Part shown: one piece after another, positions 37,403 to 46,946 of the stretch | Layout of the letters: each line of letters starts with the position of its first letter | Position numbering within the stretch: position 1 is the stretch's first letter | DNA from: Aquamicrobium sp. | GTDB lineage: Bacteria > Pseudomonadota > Alphaproteobacteria > Rhizobiales > Rhizobiaceae | DNA: 64,000 nt | NCBI GenBank assembly: GCA_019739225.1 | Contig: JAHHDT010000005.1 | Location: 310,001 to 374,000, forward strand | Direction: 5' to 3' | Program-made: the position numbers and the translations under genes | Notes under the pieces: model-generated | Told to the model about the DNA's origin: nothing | What the model saw: the letters and a program-made list of their open reading frames with translations, nothing else | Databases searched by the model: none

Positions 37403-37894
37403 CTAGCGAAGATCGCGCCGCATGATGATCGCCGCGCTGCGCGGCGCATCGGGCTGCTCGTAGTAGCGGGGTCTTCGCCCGACCTCTCGAAAACCCAGCC
37501 GCTTGTAGAGCGCCAGCGCTGGCTGGTTGGTCTCGTCGACTTCCAGAAAAAGCGCCTCGGCGCGGTCGGCATGCAGCGCGCGCAGCACCGCTTCCATCAA
37601 CTCGCGTCCCAGTCCGAGCCGGCGGTGGCTGCGTGCAACCGCGATGGTCAGGATCTCGGCCTCGCCGGCCGCCAGCCTCGCCAGCACGAAGCCGACGGGC
37701 CGCGCCCTGCGCTGGCCCACCGGCCAGGCCGCAAAACCGAATACCGGGTTCTGATCGAGCAGCGATATGAACTCGTCCTCGGACCAGGGGCGCAGGAAAT
37801 GTTCGGCATGAATGTCCGGAAGGTGGCTTGCGTCGTCCGTCGCCAGCCTTTCGATCGCAAATTCCAGTGGTGGCGAAAAGAACGGCAGCTTCAC
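37403..37894 (-). CDS. rimI: Ribosomal protein alanine N-acetyltransferase RimI
   Basis: 163-residue GNAT enzyme. The acetyl-CoA loop is VARSHRRLGLGRELMEAVL, and NQPALALYKRLGFREVGRRPRYY is typical of RimI, which acetylates S18. GTG start at 37894 overlaps the tsaB stop (GTGA), so the two are translationally coupled. The tsaB-rimI pairing is conserved in many bacteria. Confidence 0.92.
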   Translation of the reverse strand: MKLPFFSPPLEFAIERLATDDASHLPDIHAEHFLRPWSEDEFISLLDQNPVFGFAAWPVGQRRARPVGFVLARLAAGEAEILTIAVARSHRRLGLGRELMEAVLRALHADRAEALFLEVDETNQPALALYKRLGFREVGRRPRYYEQPDAPRSAAIIMRRDLR

Positions 37895-38532
37895 GACGCC
37901 CCCTTCCGCGGCAGCGCGAAAGCTCCCTGCGGCTTGGCGTCGGCGTCGCGCAGGTAGAGCGGCCTTGGTGGTAGCGCAGGGGCTCCCGGATCGCGCATCA
38001 CGCGTTGCATGCCGATGCGCGCATAGGTCACGATGTCCGCCGTCTTGCCTTCGGCCAGCAAAGTGTCTGCGCCCGCATCCTTTATCAGGGCGTCTGCTTC
38101 GTCCGTTGCGAGTGCCACGGGGGCGAGGGTCTGCGTGCCGTCGGCCGCGAAGCCAGCGAGATAGGCCTGCCCTCGGCCGCCATCGATGCGGGCGATGATC
38201 GGCTTGCCGGGGCTGGCGATGCGGCTTTCCTCGGCAATCGCCTCGAGCGTCGTGACGCCGACGGCCGGTACCTTGAGCGCCAGCGCCAGCCCGCGTGCGG
38301 TCGCGACACCGACGCGCACGCCGGTGAATGAGCCCGGTCCGACGGCAACCGCGATTGCGTCAAGGTCGCCATAGGCTGTCCCCGCCTCTGCGAGCGCGGC
38401 CTCCATCACGCCCATCAGGTGCTCGGCATGTCCCTTGCCGAGGTCGAGCACTGCGCGCCCGCGCTCGCCGCCCGCGTCATATACGCAGGCGGCGCACAGG
38501 TTGGCCGATGTATCGATGGCGAGGAGGATCAC
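37891..38532 (-). CDS. tsaB: tRNA threonylcarbamoyladenosine biosynthesis protein TsaB
   Basis: 213 residues with the ASKHA-fold N-terminus LLAIDTSANLCAACVYD, then HAEHLMGVMEAAL and AVAVGPGSFTGVRVGVATARGLA. It partners TsaD in making t6A37 of ANN-decoding tRNAs. GTG start with GGGAGG five bases upstream. A family 2 repeat lies immediately upstream, between it and glcB. Confidence 0.94.
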   Translation of the reverse strand: MILLAIDTSANLCAACVYDAGGERGRAVLDLGKGHAEHLMGVMEAALAEAGTAYGDLDAIAVAVGPGSFTGVRVGVATARGLALALKVPAVGVTTLEAIAEESRIASPGKPIIARIDGGRGQAYLAGFAADGTQTLAPVALATDEADALIKDAGADTLLAEGKTADIVTYARIGMQRVMRDPGAPALPPRPLYLRDADAKPQGAFALPRKGAS

Positions 38533-38567
38533 GTGCGCCCTCCCTTGCGGTTATGTTGACGCTCTAA

Positions 38568-38729
38568 GTTGCCCCCCTCTGTCCTGCCGGACATCTCCCC
38601 CGCAAGGGGGGAGATCGGCAGCTTCGCGCGCACCGTTGCTACTGCAGCGCCGGCGATTGGCGAAAGCAAGGCGGCCGTCCGATCTCCCCCCTTGCGGGGG
38701 AGATGTCCGGCAGAACAGAGGGGGGCAAC
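38568..38729. repeat. Family 2 palindromic repeat, copy 1
   Basis: About 162 bp. Outer inverted ends (gttgcccccctctgt and its complement) run into ctgccggacatctccc, and each half contains its own hairpin around atctccccc...ggggggagat. The centre reads cggcgattggcgaaagc. No coding capacity. Lies between glcB and tsaB, both leftward. Same orientation as copy 3 and opposite to copy 2. Confidence 0.88.
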
Positions 38730-38796
38730 GTAGGGGATCATAGGCTTCCAGAATTGCGAGCCCGGCCCTCCGCTACGGCTCCGGGCGTTCGTCGCT

Positions 38797-38822
38797 AGAA
38801 AAGCCAAATCGTTGGCTTTTCT
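38797..38822 (-). terminator. Terminator after malate synthase gene
   Basis: Perfect inverted repeat AGAAAAGCCAA-4 bases-TTGGCTTTTCT, five bases after the glcB stop. The A/T-rich ends give a T-run on either strand, so it may work bidirectionally. Confidence 0.65.
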
Positions 38823-38826
38823 CCCG

Positions 38827-40995
38827 CTACGCGGACCGCTTCTCACCCTTCAGTTCCAGCCGCCGCGCGTGCAGCACCGGCTCGGTGTAGCCACTCGGCT
38901 GCTCGCGGCCCTTGAAGACGAGATCGAGCGCGGCGAGGAAGGCGATGGAATTGTCGAAGTCGGGCGCCATCGGACGGTAGAGCGGATCGCCTGCATTCTG
39001 GCGGTCGACCACGGTCGCCATGCGCTTCATCGTCTCCATCACCTGGTCGCGCGAGCAGACACCGTGGTGCAGCCAGTTGGCGATATGCTGCGAGGAAATG
39101 CGCAGCGTGGCGCGGTCCTCCATCAGCCCGACATCGTTGATGTCGGGCACCTTGGAGCAGCCCACGCCCTGGTCGATCCAGCGCACGACATAGCCAAGGA
39201 TGCCCTGGGCGTTGTTGTCGAGTTCGTGCTGGATATCCTCCGCGCTCCAGTTCGGCCGCGTGGCGACTGGCACCGAAAGGATGTCGGAAAGCTTCGCCCG
39301 CTCGCGCGACTTCAAACCCTCCTGCACCGCGTGTACGTCGACCTTGTGGTAATGCGTGGCGTGCAGCGTTGCGGCCGTGGGCGAGGGCACCCAGGCGGTG
39401 TTCGCGCCGGCTTTCGGATGGCCGATCTTCTGTTCCAGCATGGCGGCCATCAGGTCGGGCATCGCCCACATGCCCTTGCCGATCTGCGCCCGGCCCGAAA
39501 GGCCGCATTCCAGACCGATATCCACGTTCCACTGCTCGTATGCGGAAATCCAGGCAGACTGTTTCATGTCGCCTTTGCGGATCATCGGTCCCGCTTCCAT
39601 CGAGGTGTGGATCTCGTCGCCGGTGCGGTCGAGGAAGCCGGTATTGATGAAGACCACGCGTTTCTTTGCGGCCCGAATGCACTCCTTGAGGTTCACGGTC
39701 GTGCGCCGTTCCTCGTCCATGATGCCCATCTTCATCGTGTTGGGCTGCATGCCGAGCATCGCCTCGACACGGCCGAAAAGCTCGACCGCGAAAGCCACTT
39801 CCTCAGGGCCATGCATCTTTGGCTTCACGACATACATCGAGCCTTCGCGCGAGTTTGCACGCCTGCCGTCAGGCCCGATGTCGTGCAGCGCGATCAGCGC
39901 CGTGATCGCAGCATCCATGATGCCTTCCGGGATCTCGCTCCCGTCGTCCAGCAGGATCGCCGGGTTGGTCATCAGGTGCCCGACATTGCGGATCAGCATC
40001 AGCGAGCGGCATTTGACGACGAAATCCGAGCTGTCGGCCGCGGTGTAGGTAAAGTCGCTGTAGAGCTTCCGGGTGAAGGTCTCGCCGCCCTTGGTGACTT
40101 CCTCGGTCAGGTCGCCCTTCATCAGACCCAGCCAGTTGCGATAGACCAGCGTCTTGTCTTCCGCATCGACGGCCGCGACCGAATCCTCGCAGTCCATGAT
40201 CGTGGTCAGAGCGGCTTCGAGGTTCACTCCGGCAATGCCCGCCGGATCGGTCTTGCCGATCTCCCAGTCGCGGTTGACGATGATCTCGATGCCGAGCCCG
40301 TTGTTCTTGATGAGCACATGGCGCCAGCCGTCGTGTTCGGCATGGCCGGCGTATTTTTCAGGGTCTTTAAGCGAGACCGCGCCATTTGCCGTCTTGAGAA
40401 CGAGCGTTTCGCCCGCCTCGATATCCGTCACGTCGGCCCATTTCGCGCCGTCGAGCGGTGCCGCGCTGTCGAGAAACGCCTTCGCCCAGGCGATGACCTT
40501 TTCGCCGCGCTTGGGGTTGTAGCCCTTGCCCTTCTCCGCGCCGTCGGTCTCCGGAATCGCGTCCGTGCCGTAAAGCGCATCGTAGAGAGAGCCCCAGCGG
40601 GCGTTGGCCGCGTTCAGCGCGAAGCGCGCATTCATGATCGGCACCACGAGCTGGGGCCCGGCGACCACCGCAATTTCCGGGTCGACGTTCTGCGTCGTTA
40701 CCTTGAAGTCTCCGCCTTCCGGCAGCAGGTAGCCGATTTCGCGCAGGAAGGCCTCATAAACCGCCATGTCGCTCGGTGCGCCATTGGCACGGTGCCAGTC
40801 GTCGATCTGGCGCTGGATCTCGTCGCGCTTGGCGAGCAACGCGCGATTCTTCGGCGCCAGATCATGGGCGATCGCCGAAAAGCCCGACCAGAAAGCATCC
40901 TCGCTCACGCCCGTTCCCGGCAGCGCCTCTTTGTTGATGAAGGCGTATAGCGCGGGCGCGACCTTCAGGCCGCGGATCTCGATCTGATCGGTCAT
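38827..40995 (-). CDS. glcB: Malate synthase G
   Basis: 722 residues, the G-isoform length (A forms are ~530). Condenses glyoxylate with acetyl-CoA to malate. Conserved parts include the N-terminal [50 protein letters not shown] with catalytic acidic residues, [14 protein letters not shown] and [21 protein letters not shown]. Cytoplasmic. Monocistronic, with a terminator directly after the stop. No isocitrate lyase gene is adjacent. Confidence 0.96.
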   Translation of the reverse strand: MTDQIEIRGLKVAPALYAFINKEALPGTGVSEDAFWSGFSAIAHDLAPKNRALLAKRDEIQRQIDDWHRANGAPSDMAVYEAFLREIGYLLPEGGDFKVTTQNVDPEIAVVAGPQLVVPIMNARFALNAANARWGSLYDALYGTDAIPETDGAEKGKGYNPKRGEKVIAWAKAFLDSAAPLDGAKWADVTDIEAGETLVLKTANGAVSLKDPEKYAGHAEHDGWRHVLIKNNGLGIEIIVNRDWEIGKTDPAGIAGVNLEAALTTIMDCEDSVAAVDAEDKTLVYRNWLGLMKGDLTEEVTKGGETFTRKLYSDFTYTAADSSDFVVKCRSLMLIRNVGHLMTNPAILLDDGSEIPEGIMDAAITALIALHDIGPDGRRANSREGSMYVVKPKMHGPEEVAFAVELFGRVEAMLGMQPNTMKMGIMDEERRTTVNLKECIRAAKKRVVFINTGFLDRTGDEIHTSMEAGPMIRKGDMKQSAWISAYEQWNVDIGLECGLSGRAQIGKGMWAMPDLMAAMLEQKIGHPKAGANTAWVPSPTAATLHATHYHKVDVHAVQEGLKSRERAKLSDILSVPVATRPNWSAEDIQHELDNNAQGILGYVVRWIDQGVGCSKVPDINDVGLMEDRATLRISSQHIANWLHHGVCSRDQVMETMKRMATVVDRQNAGDPLYRPMAPDFDNSIAFLAALDLVFKGREQPSGYTEPVLHARRLELKGEKRSA

Positions 40996-41237
40996 TTAGG
41001 GGGTCTCCGGTCTTTCAAGCGTGGCTGGCAAAGTTGCCGTCTGCTTTCACCACGCCGGGGGCGCGGGGTCAATTCGCCGATGTGGTGAGGGTTGAACTAA
41101 GCCCGAGGTTGTCAAGGACGCGCGCTTGGGAGGATAGTTATTCGTCGGCCCACGAAGTCTGTTGAGTCGTTTCCATTTCCTGACGGGTGCAGTCGGCAAC
41201 ATTCGGCAAGGCGCAATGCCTGGAAGGGAGACAGCCG

Positions 41238-42716
41238 ATGGAACTCATCAGAAGCTTTTTCGGATTGATCGAGGATTTGACCTGGGGATGGTCACTCATA
41301 CCGATCCTCGTGATCTTCGGCGTGTTCATCACCGTCATGAGCGGATTCGTCCAGCTCGAATTCTTCGGCAGGATGTTCCGCGTTCTATCTTCTAAGAACC
41401 AGAGCGGCGACCCCAACGCAATCAGCGCGCGGGAGGCGCTTCTCGTTTCCGTCGGCGGTCGTGTCGGCGGCGGCAATATCGCGGGCGTCGCGGTTGCGAT
41501 CACACTCGGCGGGCCAGGCGCCGTGTTCTGGATGTGGGCCATCGCACTGGTTGGCATGGCGACAAGCCTCGTGGAATCGTCTCTTGCGCAGCTCTACAAG
41601 CGTTCCAACGGCGACGGCACGTTTCGCGGCGGCCCGGCCGGATACATCATCTACGGTCTCGGCGCTCAATATCGCTGGCTGGCGGTGCTTTACGCCGTCT
41701 GCCTGATGGCAGCCTTCGCCTTCGGCTTCAACGCCTTCCAGGGCAACACCTTCGCAGGTGCTGCGGAGGACAGCCTGGGTATCGATCGCCTGTGGACCGG
41801 CCTGTTTCTGGCGGTGATCGCCGGCTTCATCGTCTATGGCGGCATCCGACGCATCGCCAAGGCAGCCGATGTGATCATCCCGATCATGGCCTTCGGCTAT
41901 ATCGGCATGGCGCTGCTGGTGATCGTCCTCAACATCACCGAACTTCCGGGCGTGCTGTGGACCATCGTCGCCAACGCATTCGGCCTCGAGGAGGCGGTCA
42001 GCGGCGGTGTCGGCGCGGCACTTGCGCAAGGCCTGCGCCGCGGCCTCTTCTCCAACGAAGCGGGTCTCGGTTCCGCCCCGAACGTCGCTGCCACGGCCGA
42101 TGTCCGGCACCCGCTCAGCCAGGGTATCACCCAGTCGTTCTCGGTGTTCATCGATACGATCATCATCTGCTCATGCACGGCCTTCATCATCCTGCTGAGC
42201 CCGGTTTACGTTCCAGGCGCGGAAGGCATCGACGGTGTCGCTCTGACCCAGCAGTCGCTGGTGAGCCATGTCGGCGAGTGGTCGCAATACTTCCTAACCT
42301 TCGCCGTGCTGCTCTTCGCCTTCAGCTCGATCATCTACAATTACTATCTCGGCGAGACCGCGCTGAGCGTGATGACCAGTCAACCGGCGGCGCTGCACGT
42401 ACTGAGGGTCGCGATCATCGCCGTCGTCTTTCTCGGCGCGACGGCGCCCGGTGCCACTGCGGTGTTCTTCTTCTCCGATCCGGTGATGGGCGTCTTGGCG
42501 GTCGTCAACCTGATGGCGATCATGATGCTGTTCCCGGTCGCCCTGCGCATCCTCAACGACTTCCGTGCGCAGTTGAGGGCGGGTGTGGCGCGGCCGGTGC
42601 TCGATCCGCGCAACTTCCCCGACCTCGACTTGGACCACAGCGCCTGGACCCACGCTACGAGTGGGGCAACGGCACCGGCAGAAGGCGAAACGCGGCCGTC
42701 GACCGCGCCGGCCTGA
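41238..42716 (+). CDS. AGCS-family sodium:alanine/glycine symporter
   Basis: 492 residues with about ten hydrophobic segments. AGCS signatures are visible: SVGGRVGGGNIAGVAVAITLGGPGAVFWMW near residue 70-100, FRGGPAGYIIYGLG, and RGLFSNEAGLGSAPNVAATA. It imports small neutral amino acids with Na+ or H+. The start at MELIRSFFG has GGGAG eight bases upstream; an earlier ATG (41187) lacks one. Stands alone and is convergent with the hydantoinase-A gene. No glycine riboswitch was recognised in the 240 bases upstream. Confidence 0.93.
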   Translation: MELIRSFFGLIEDLTWGWSLIPILVIFGVFITVMSGFVQLEFFGRMFRVLSSKNQSGDPNAISAREALLVSVGGRVGGGNIAGVAVAITLGGPGAVFWMWAIALVGMATSLVESSLAQLYKRSNGDGTFRGGPAGYIIYGLGAQYRWLAVLYAVCLMAAFAFGFNAFQGNTFAGAAEDSLGIDRLWTGLFLAVIAGFIVYGGIRRIAKAADVIIPIMAFGYIGMALLVIVLNITELPGVLWTIVANAFGLEEAVSGGVGAALAQGLRRGLFSNEAGLGSAPNVAATADVRHPLSQGITQSFSVFIDTIIICSCTAFIILLSPVYVPGAEGIDGVALTQQSLVSHVGEWSQYFLTFAVLLFAFSSIIYNYYLGETALSVMTSQPAALHVLRVAIIAVVFLGATAPGATAVFFFSDPVMGVLAVVNLMAIMMLFPVALRILNDFRAQLRAGVARPVLDPRNFPDLDLDHSAWTHATSGATAPAEGETRPSTAPA

Positions 42717-42724
42717 CGGCCCGC

Positions 42725-42752
42725 ATGCGGAGCCGCCGATGCGGCTCCGCAT
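42725..42752. terminator. Bidirectional hairpin between AGCS and hydantoinase genes
   Basis: Perfect 11-base arms ATGCGGAGCCG / CGGCTCCGCAT around a 6-base loop, filling the space between two convergent stops. Only a short T-poor tail follows on each strand. Confidence 0.6.
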
Positions 42753-44792
42753 CTATCGTGCGATGCGCGGTCGCCCCGTTGCCGTCGCGGTCAGCAACGC
42801 CTCGATGAAGCTGCGCTGGCCCTCGACCGTTGCAGTACGCACGTCGCGCTCGACCGTGATCTCCACATTCTCGGCGCCGGCCTCGGCGGCGCGCGTGGCG
42901 AGCATGTCCCGCGCCGCGCGCTCGGCCTCGGCAAGCGCCGCATCCTCGTCGCCGAAGTCGCGGATGCCTTGCGGCGACGACACCCGGAACAGGCCTTCGC
43001 GCGGCTGACTGACCTGCGCCTCGACGCCGACGCGCACCTGGCCGACCACCGCGCCGAGCGCGTTGGCGACATCGGTGTCTGGCGGCACGATGCAATCGTT
43101 GCCGACGAGCACGTCCAGCCCGGCATAATGCAACGGAGCCGATGCGCCGAGGCCGATCACCGGGCGGTCGAGCGAAACCGACAGCCGGGCGATGCCGTTG
43201 CTGCCGTCGACTGCGCGCTGCACCAGCGCGTGCGCGACCGTCTCGGGGCCTTCGAGCCCGTCCTCGGCGAAGGCGGTCTCCAGGATCGCTTCCGCCGAGC
43301 GCCGGGTCAGCGCCCGCAGCACCCGCGCCGAGATCGCTTCCGCATCCGCTTCGAGCGGAGCGCCGCGGCCGTCGCGCCGGCGCGCGAAGAGCGCCGCGCC
43401 CATCCGCGCGGCGTCGGCGTCCCAATTGTCCTGCCGGCCGAGCACATGCGCGGCGTCCGAAGGCGTAAAGCCGCATATGTGAACGAGCCCTCGAGCCACT
43501 AAGCGATTGAGCGTGGCGATCTGCGCGTTCGAGGTCAGTAGCCGGTCGAGCGGCTGCGTCGTCGTCGAGATCGTGGCGTAAAGCTTCTCCTCCGCGCCCG
43601 AGAGCCCGGCGGCGAGCCTGTCCGGCACGCCGGTGCGCAGCGCGAGGCGGCCGTCGAGCCTGCCGGGGTTGGGCGCGCGCAGTTGCCGCTCAAGCACATC
43701 GATGACCGCTGCGCCATGGGCATGCGCGGCCAGCGCCAGTGGCACCAGACGGCGGGGGCCGAGTACGAGGCGAGGACGCAGGCTGCCATCCTCCAGCCCC
43801 ACCTCCGAATCGCCGCCGAGGCCGAAGGTGCGCATGGCGACCGCCTCGACCATGGTGCGATAGCCGCCGACGGTGGCACCCTCCGGATCGAGGCGCGGGC
43901 GGCCGCCGTCGAGCACGGCTACGTCGGTGGTGGTGCCGCCGATGTCGGAGACGACGGCGTTGTCGAGCCCGCTCATGTGGCGGGCGCCGACGATGCTGGC
44001 GGCGGGGCCGGACAGGATCGTCTCGATTGGCCGCAGCCTGGCGAAACCCGCCGAGACCAGCGCCCCGTCGCCGCGTACCACCATCAGCGGGGCGGCGGTG
44101 CCGCGCGCGGCGAGAAAACCTTCGGTCGCCGCCACCAGCCGGTCGATCATCGCGATCAGCCGCGCGTTGAGCAGCGTCGTCAGCGCCCGGCGCGGCCCGC
44201 CGAGCTTCGCCGAAAGTTCGTGGCTTGCGGTGACGGGCAGGCCCGTCCGCTCCCGGATGAGGTCTGCCACCGCGATCTCGTGCGCCGGGTTGCGCACCGC
44301 GAAATAGGCGCAGACGGCAAACGCGGAGACCGAAGGCGCAAGGCCGGTAAGCGCAGCCTCCAGTTCGTCGAGTATAAGCGGGGCCGCATTGCCGTGGACG
44401 TCATGTCCGCCGGGCACGAACAGCACCGGGTCGGAGCCCAGCGCCGAACGCAGGCCGGCGCGGTCGAGATCGGCCTCGGCAAAACCGACCATCACCAGCG
44501 CCACCCGGCCGCCCTGTCCCTCGACCAGCGCGTTGGTGGCGAGCGTGGTCGACATCGAGACGAGCCGCACCGCCGAAGGCGAAACTCCGGCCCGCGCCAG
44601 CACCGCGTCGGCCGCGCCCGCAATGCCGACGGCGAGGTCGTGCCGCGTCGTCAGCGCCTTCGCCTTGGCGAGCACGGTGCCCTTCGGGTCCGGCGCCGGC
44701 GACCAGAGCACGGCGTCGGTGTAGGTGCCGCCGGTGTCGATGCCGAGGAACAGCGCTTGGTCGTCTTGGGGGATGGCTGGGGCGGCGGACAT
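42753..44792 (-). CDS. Hydantoinase/5-oxoprolinase subunit A family protein
   Basis: 679 residues with actin-like ATPase phosphate loops: GIDTGGTYTDAVLW at the N-terminus and SDIGGTTTDVAVLDGG in the middle. Matches the HyuA (ATP-dependent hydantoinase/oxoprolinase/acetone carboxylase beta-like) family. Such enzymes normally work with a HyuB subunit encoded next door; none is present within this window, so the substrate is open. The start at MSAAPAIPQDD is preferred over 44873, whose extra segment is not protein-like. Confidence 0.85.
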   Translation of the reverse strand: MSAAPAIPQDDQALFLGIDTGGTYTDAVLWSPAPDPKGTVLAKAKALTTRHDLAVGIAGAADAVLARAGVSPSAVRLVSMSTTLATNALVEGQGGRVALVMVGFAEADLDRAGLRSALGSDPVLFVPGGHDVHGNAAPLILDELEAALTGLAPSVSAFAVCAYFAVRNPAHEIAVADLIRERTGLPVTASHELSAKLGGPRRALTTLLNARLIAMIDRLVAATEGFLAARGTAAPLMVVRGDGALVSAGFARLRPIETILSGPAASIVGARHMSGLDNAVVSDIGGTTTDVAVLDGGRPRLDPEGATVGGYRTMVEAVAMRTFGLGGDSEVGLEDGSLRPRLVLGPRRLVPLALAAHAHGAAVIDVLERQLRAPNPGRLDGRLALRTGVPDRLAAGLSGAEEKLYATISTTTQPLDRLLTSNAQIATLNRLVARGLVHICGFTPSDAAHVLGRQDNWDADAARMGAALFARRRDGRGAPLEADAEAISARVLRALTRRSAEAILETAFAEDGLEGPETVAHALVQRAVDGSNGIARLSVSLDRPVIGLGASAPLHYAGLDVLVGNDCIVPPDTDVANALGAVVGQVRVGVEAQVSQPREGLFRVSSPQGIRDFGDEDAALAEAERAARDMLATRAAEAGAENVEITVERDVRTATVEGQRSFIEALLTATATGRPRIAR

Positions 44793-44898
44793 GCGGCGGG
44801 GCTTCGCGTGGCGGGACTTCCGCTTTAGCCGATTGCCGCGTGGGGCGGAAGCGGGCAGACACTGGGCCAGCAAACCGGCCCCCCGGCCGCCGTAACGC

Positions 44899-45063
44899 CT
44901 ATTGGGCGATCTCCCATTCCTGTTCGAGGGTCAGCGGCACGATGTCCGGCCGGGCCTGCGGCACCGGCGTCGGCGAAGGCGCGGAAGGCTGCCGGCTGGT
45001 GCAGGCGGCAAGCACGGCGAGTGCTGCAAGGGCGAGCAGGGGGCGCAGGCGGAGTGTCCTCAT
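44899..45063 (-). CDS. Small lipoprotein, 54 residues
   Basis: A short gene easily missed. It begins [21 protein letters not shown]: two arginines, a hydrophobic core and lipobox LAAC with Cys-21, followed by a Ser/Pro-rich linker ([14 protein letters not shown]) and the tail [15 protein letters not shown]. Its ATG overlaps the dtd stop (ATGA), so it is probably translated by coupling from the dtd mRNA. Probably membrane-attached and exposed to the periplasm. Function unknown; I recognise no family. Confidence 0.7.
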   Translation of the reverse strand: MRTLRLRPLLALAALAVLAACTSRQPSAPSPTPVPQARPDIVPLTLEQEWEIAQ

Positions 45064-45503
45064 TTTGCCGCGCTGTCGAGCCAGATCGTCACCGGCCCGT
45101 CATTGACGAGCGCGACCTTCATGTCGGCGCCGAAGGTGCCGTTGGCGACGGTGACGCCGTGGCCGGCGACGGCGGCCGAGAAATAGCCGTAGAGGCGTTC
45201 GCCCTCGGCAGGCACGGCGGCGGTGGAGAAACCCGGCCGGTTGCCCTTTGTCTCGGCGGCCAGCGTGAACTGGCTGACGACGAGCGCGGCCCCGCCGGTG
45301 TCGATCAGCGAACGGTTCATGCGGCCCTCGTCGTCTCGAAAAATCCGCAGGTTGACCACCTTGCGGGCCAGCCAGTCGGCTTCCTTTTCCGTGTCGCCCT
45401 GCATGGCGCAGACCAGCACCAGCAGCCCCGGCCCGATCTCGCCAACAACCGCGCCGTCGACGGTGACGGAGGTCGAGGAAACACGTTGGACGAGCGCGCG
45501 CAT
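45060..45503 (-). CDS. dtd: D-aminoacyl-tRNA deacylase
   Basis: 147 residues, the family size. It hydrolyses D-amino acids (and Gly from tRNA-Ala) off tRNA. The two active-site signatures are [19 protein letters not shown] (SQFTL) and [11 protein letters not shown] (the Gly-Pro motif). The start at [13 protein letters not shown] is canonical. Downstream overlap with a small lipoprotein gene. Confidence 0.96.
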   Translation of the reverse strand: MRALVQRVSSTSVTVDGAVVGEIGPGLLVLVCAMQGDTEKEADWLARKVVNLRIFRDDEGRMNRSLIDTGGAALVVSQFTLAAETKGNRPGFSTAAVPAEGERLYGYFSAAVAGHGVTVANGTFGADMKVALVNDGPVTIWLDSAAK

Positions 45504-45673
45504 GGGAAATCCTGCAATCGAGAGAGCCGGCGCAATGCTTGGCACGGTGCCGCCCGCCCGTAAACAGGCAGAGCGGTCGCATCTGGAAACGACCGGCGCG
45601 TGGGCGCGCGCTTTCGCAAGGGGGGTGGTCCCTTGCGAAGGCCATGGCGTGGCACGTTTGCTCGGCACGCCGC

Positions 45674-46510
45674 TCATGAGGTGTCGGCGCGCTCCATCGC
45701 CCAGAAGGCGAGGTCGTGCACGATGTTGAGCACGTCATGGACCGGGTGGGCAAGCCGCCCTTCCCGACACCAGCCCGGGGGGCGGCCGGGACGCAGCGGC
45801 CAGACGCGGCGGGTGATGCCGCGCCGGGCAGATGGCTGGTGCTGCGCCTGATCCTTCAGGGCCGCATCGCGCCGCGCCCGCCAGCGGGCGAAGCGGCCTG
45901 CGTGGGCGGGCAGGTTGTCGAGTGCCTTGGCCACGGCCCGCAGGCGCAGGGCAAGGCGGGTGGCGTCGATGGGATCGTCCGGCATCGGCGGCTGGCGTGG
46001 GGGAAGCGGCACCGACGCGCCGTCGCCCGGAAACGAGATGCGCGGCACGCCGGCGGCAACCGGCCGCCTCGGGCCACGCCAGCGCGGCAGCGGGTCGAAC
46101 AGCGGCAGGGTCGCGCGCCTTGCGGCTTTGCGCGCCTTCTGCGATGCGGACGTTGCCGCCTGCGGGTGCCCTTCGAGGCTCGGGCCTTGCGCTTGCAGCG
46201 CGGGATGGGGCACGTCGCGCGCCATGACGATGATGAGCCGCCGCGCGGCCGCCTCGGCGGGGCGCAGGAGCCGCAGCACGGCGCGGTGGAGATGGCGGGG
46301 GAGCGTCGGGCGTTCCTCGGTACGCATCTCCGCCGGGTCCCCGCTGCCTGCATCAACGTCCCGGCCTTCATCGCCTGTTGTCGTGCCACTGGCGGGACAG
46401 CCTTGCGCCTCCGATGCAGACCGGCCGCGAAGCCCGGCCATGACCACGAGCGTCGTCAGAATGCGCCTCAGCGCCTCCCGGTTCGTCTCGATCGCCGCAT
46501 TCCAGTCCAT
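45674..46510 (-). CDS. Conserved hypothetical protein
   Basis: 278 residues, rich in Arg, Ala and Pro, without signal peptide or membrane helix. It begins [27 protein letters not shown] and has a central [30 protein letters not shown], then a proline-rich basic region and a C-terminal [21 protein letters not shown]. From memory this N-terminus recurs in Mesorhizobium-type genomes, but no function is known to me. The start at 46510 has GGAGAAGG upstream. It marks the conserved left flank of the accessory cassette. Confidence 0.75.
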   Translation of the reverse strand: MDWNAAIETNREALRRILTTLVVMAGLRGRSASEAQGCPASGTTTGDEGRDVDAGSGDPAEMRTEERPTLPRHLHRAVLRLLRPAEAAARRLIIVMARDVPHPALQAQGPSLEGHPQAATSASQKARKAARRATLPLFDPLPRWRGPRRPVAAGVPRISFPGDGASVPLPPRQPPMPDDPIDATRLALRLRAVAKALDNLPAHAGRFARWRARRDAALKDQAQHQPSARRGITRRVWPLRPGRPPGWCREGRLAHPVHDVLNIVHDLAFWAMERADTS

Positions 46511-46946
46511 TGCCGCCTTCTCCGATTCGGTCGGGGCGATTGTCGGGCGGGTTTGGAGGGGGTGGATAGGTTGGGGGGTGAAATGCGCAAGCATTCTGCG
46601 GAGCGCCTCTGCAGCTTGCACCGTCAACATGCGTTCGCGGTGCAAGCATTCGGATGCTGTGTGCATTTCTATTCGCCCCTAGAAGCGCTGGTGGAGCGGA
46701 TGAGCGGCCGACTGGAGCGACCATCAAGAGGCTGGTGCAGGCGAACTGCTCTTCTGCGGGACGAACATCGACCATCCTACGACGCCGCCGGTGCGCAGAC
46801 TGGTCGTCTGCTCGTGTGCAGAGGTTGCCTGACGGTTAGAGCAGGCGTTTTGGGCTTTCCACGAATCAGGAGGCAGTTTACACTTGACAGGAACATAGAG
46901 AGAACGAATATGGTAGGTAGGGCATGGTAACTATGAGACTGGCAGA
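46511..46946. other. Non-coding left boundary of the low-GC cassette
   Basis: 436 bases without a convincing gene. It holds an inverted repeat with perfect 10-base arms (GCTTGCACCG at 46614, CGGTGCAAGC at 46638), a small AATGC-GCAA-GCATT palindrome at 46582, and a direct repeat gcaagcattc at 46587 and 46642. GC drops toward the right end. No integrase, tRNA or obvious attachment core was seen. Confidence 0.5.
46884..46912 (+). promoter_or_regulatory. Candidate promoter of the accessory cassette
   Basis: Perfect TTGACA at 46884, a 17-base spacer, AATATG as a weak -10. It lies 35 bases before the first gene of the three-gene cassette. Confidence 0.4.

Noticed and set aside
38812-40950. Open frame of 712 codons on the + strand opposite glcB
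   Set aside because: Exact shadow of malate synthase G, with no ribosome site and no protein-like motif.
41000-41237. Glycine riboswitch before the AGCS symporter
   Set aside because: Some glycine/alanine symporter genes have one, but the conserved glycine-aptamer core was not found in this interval.
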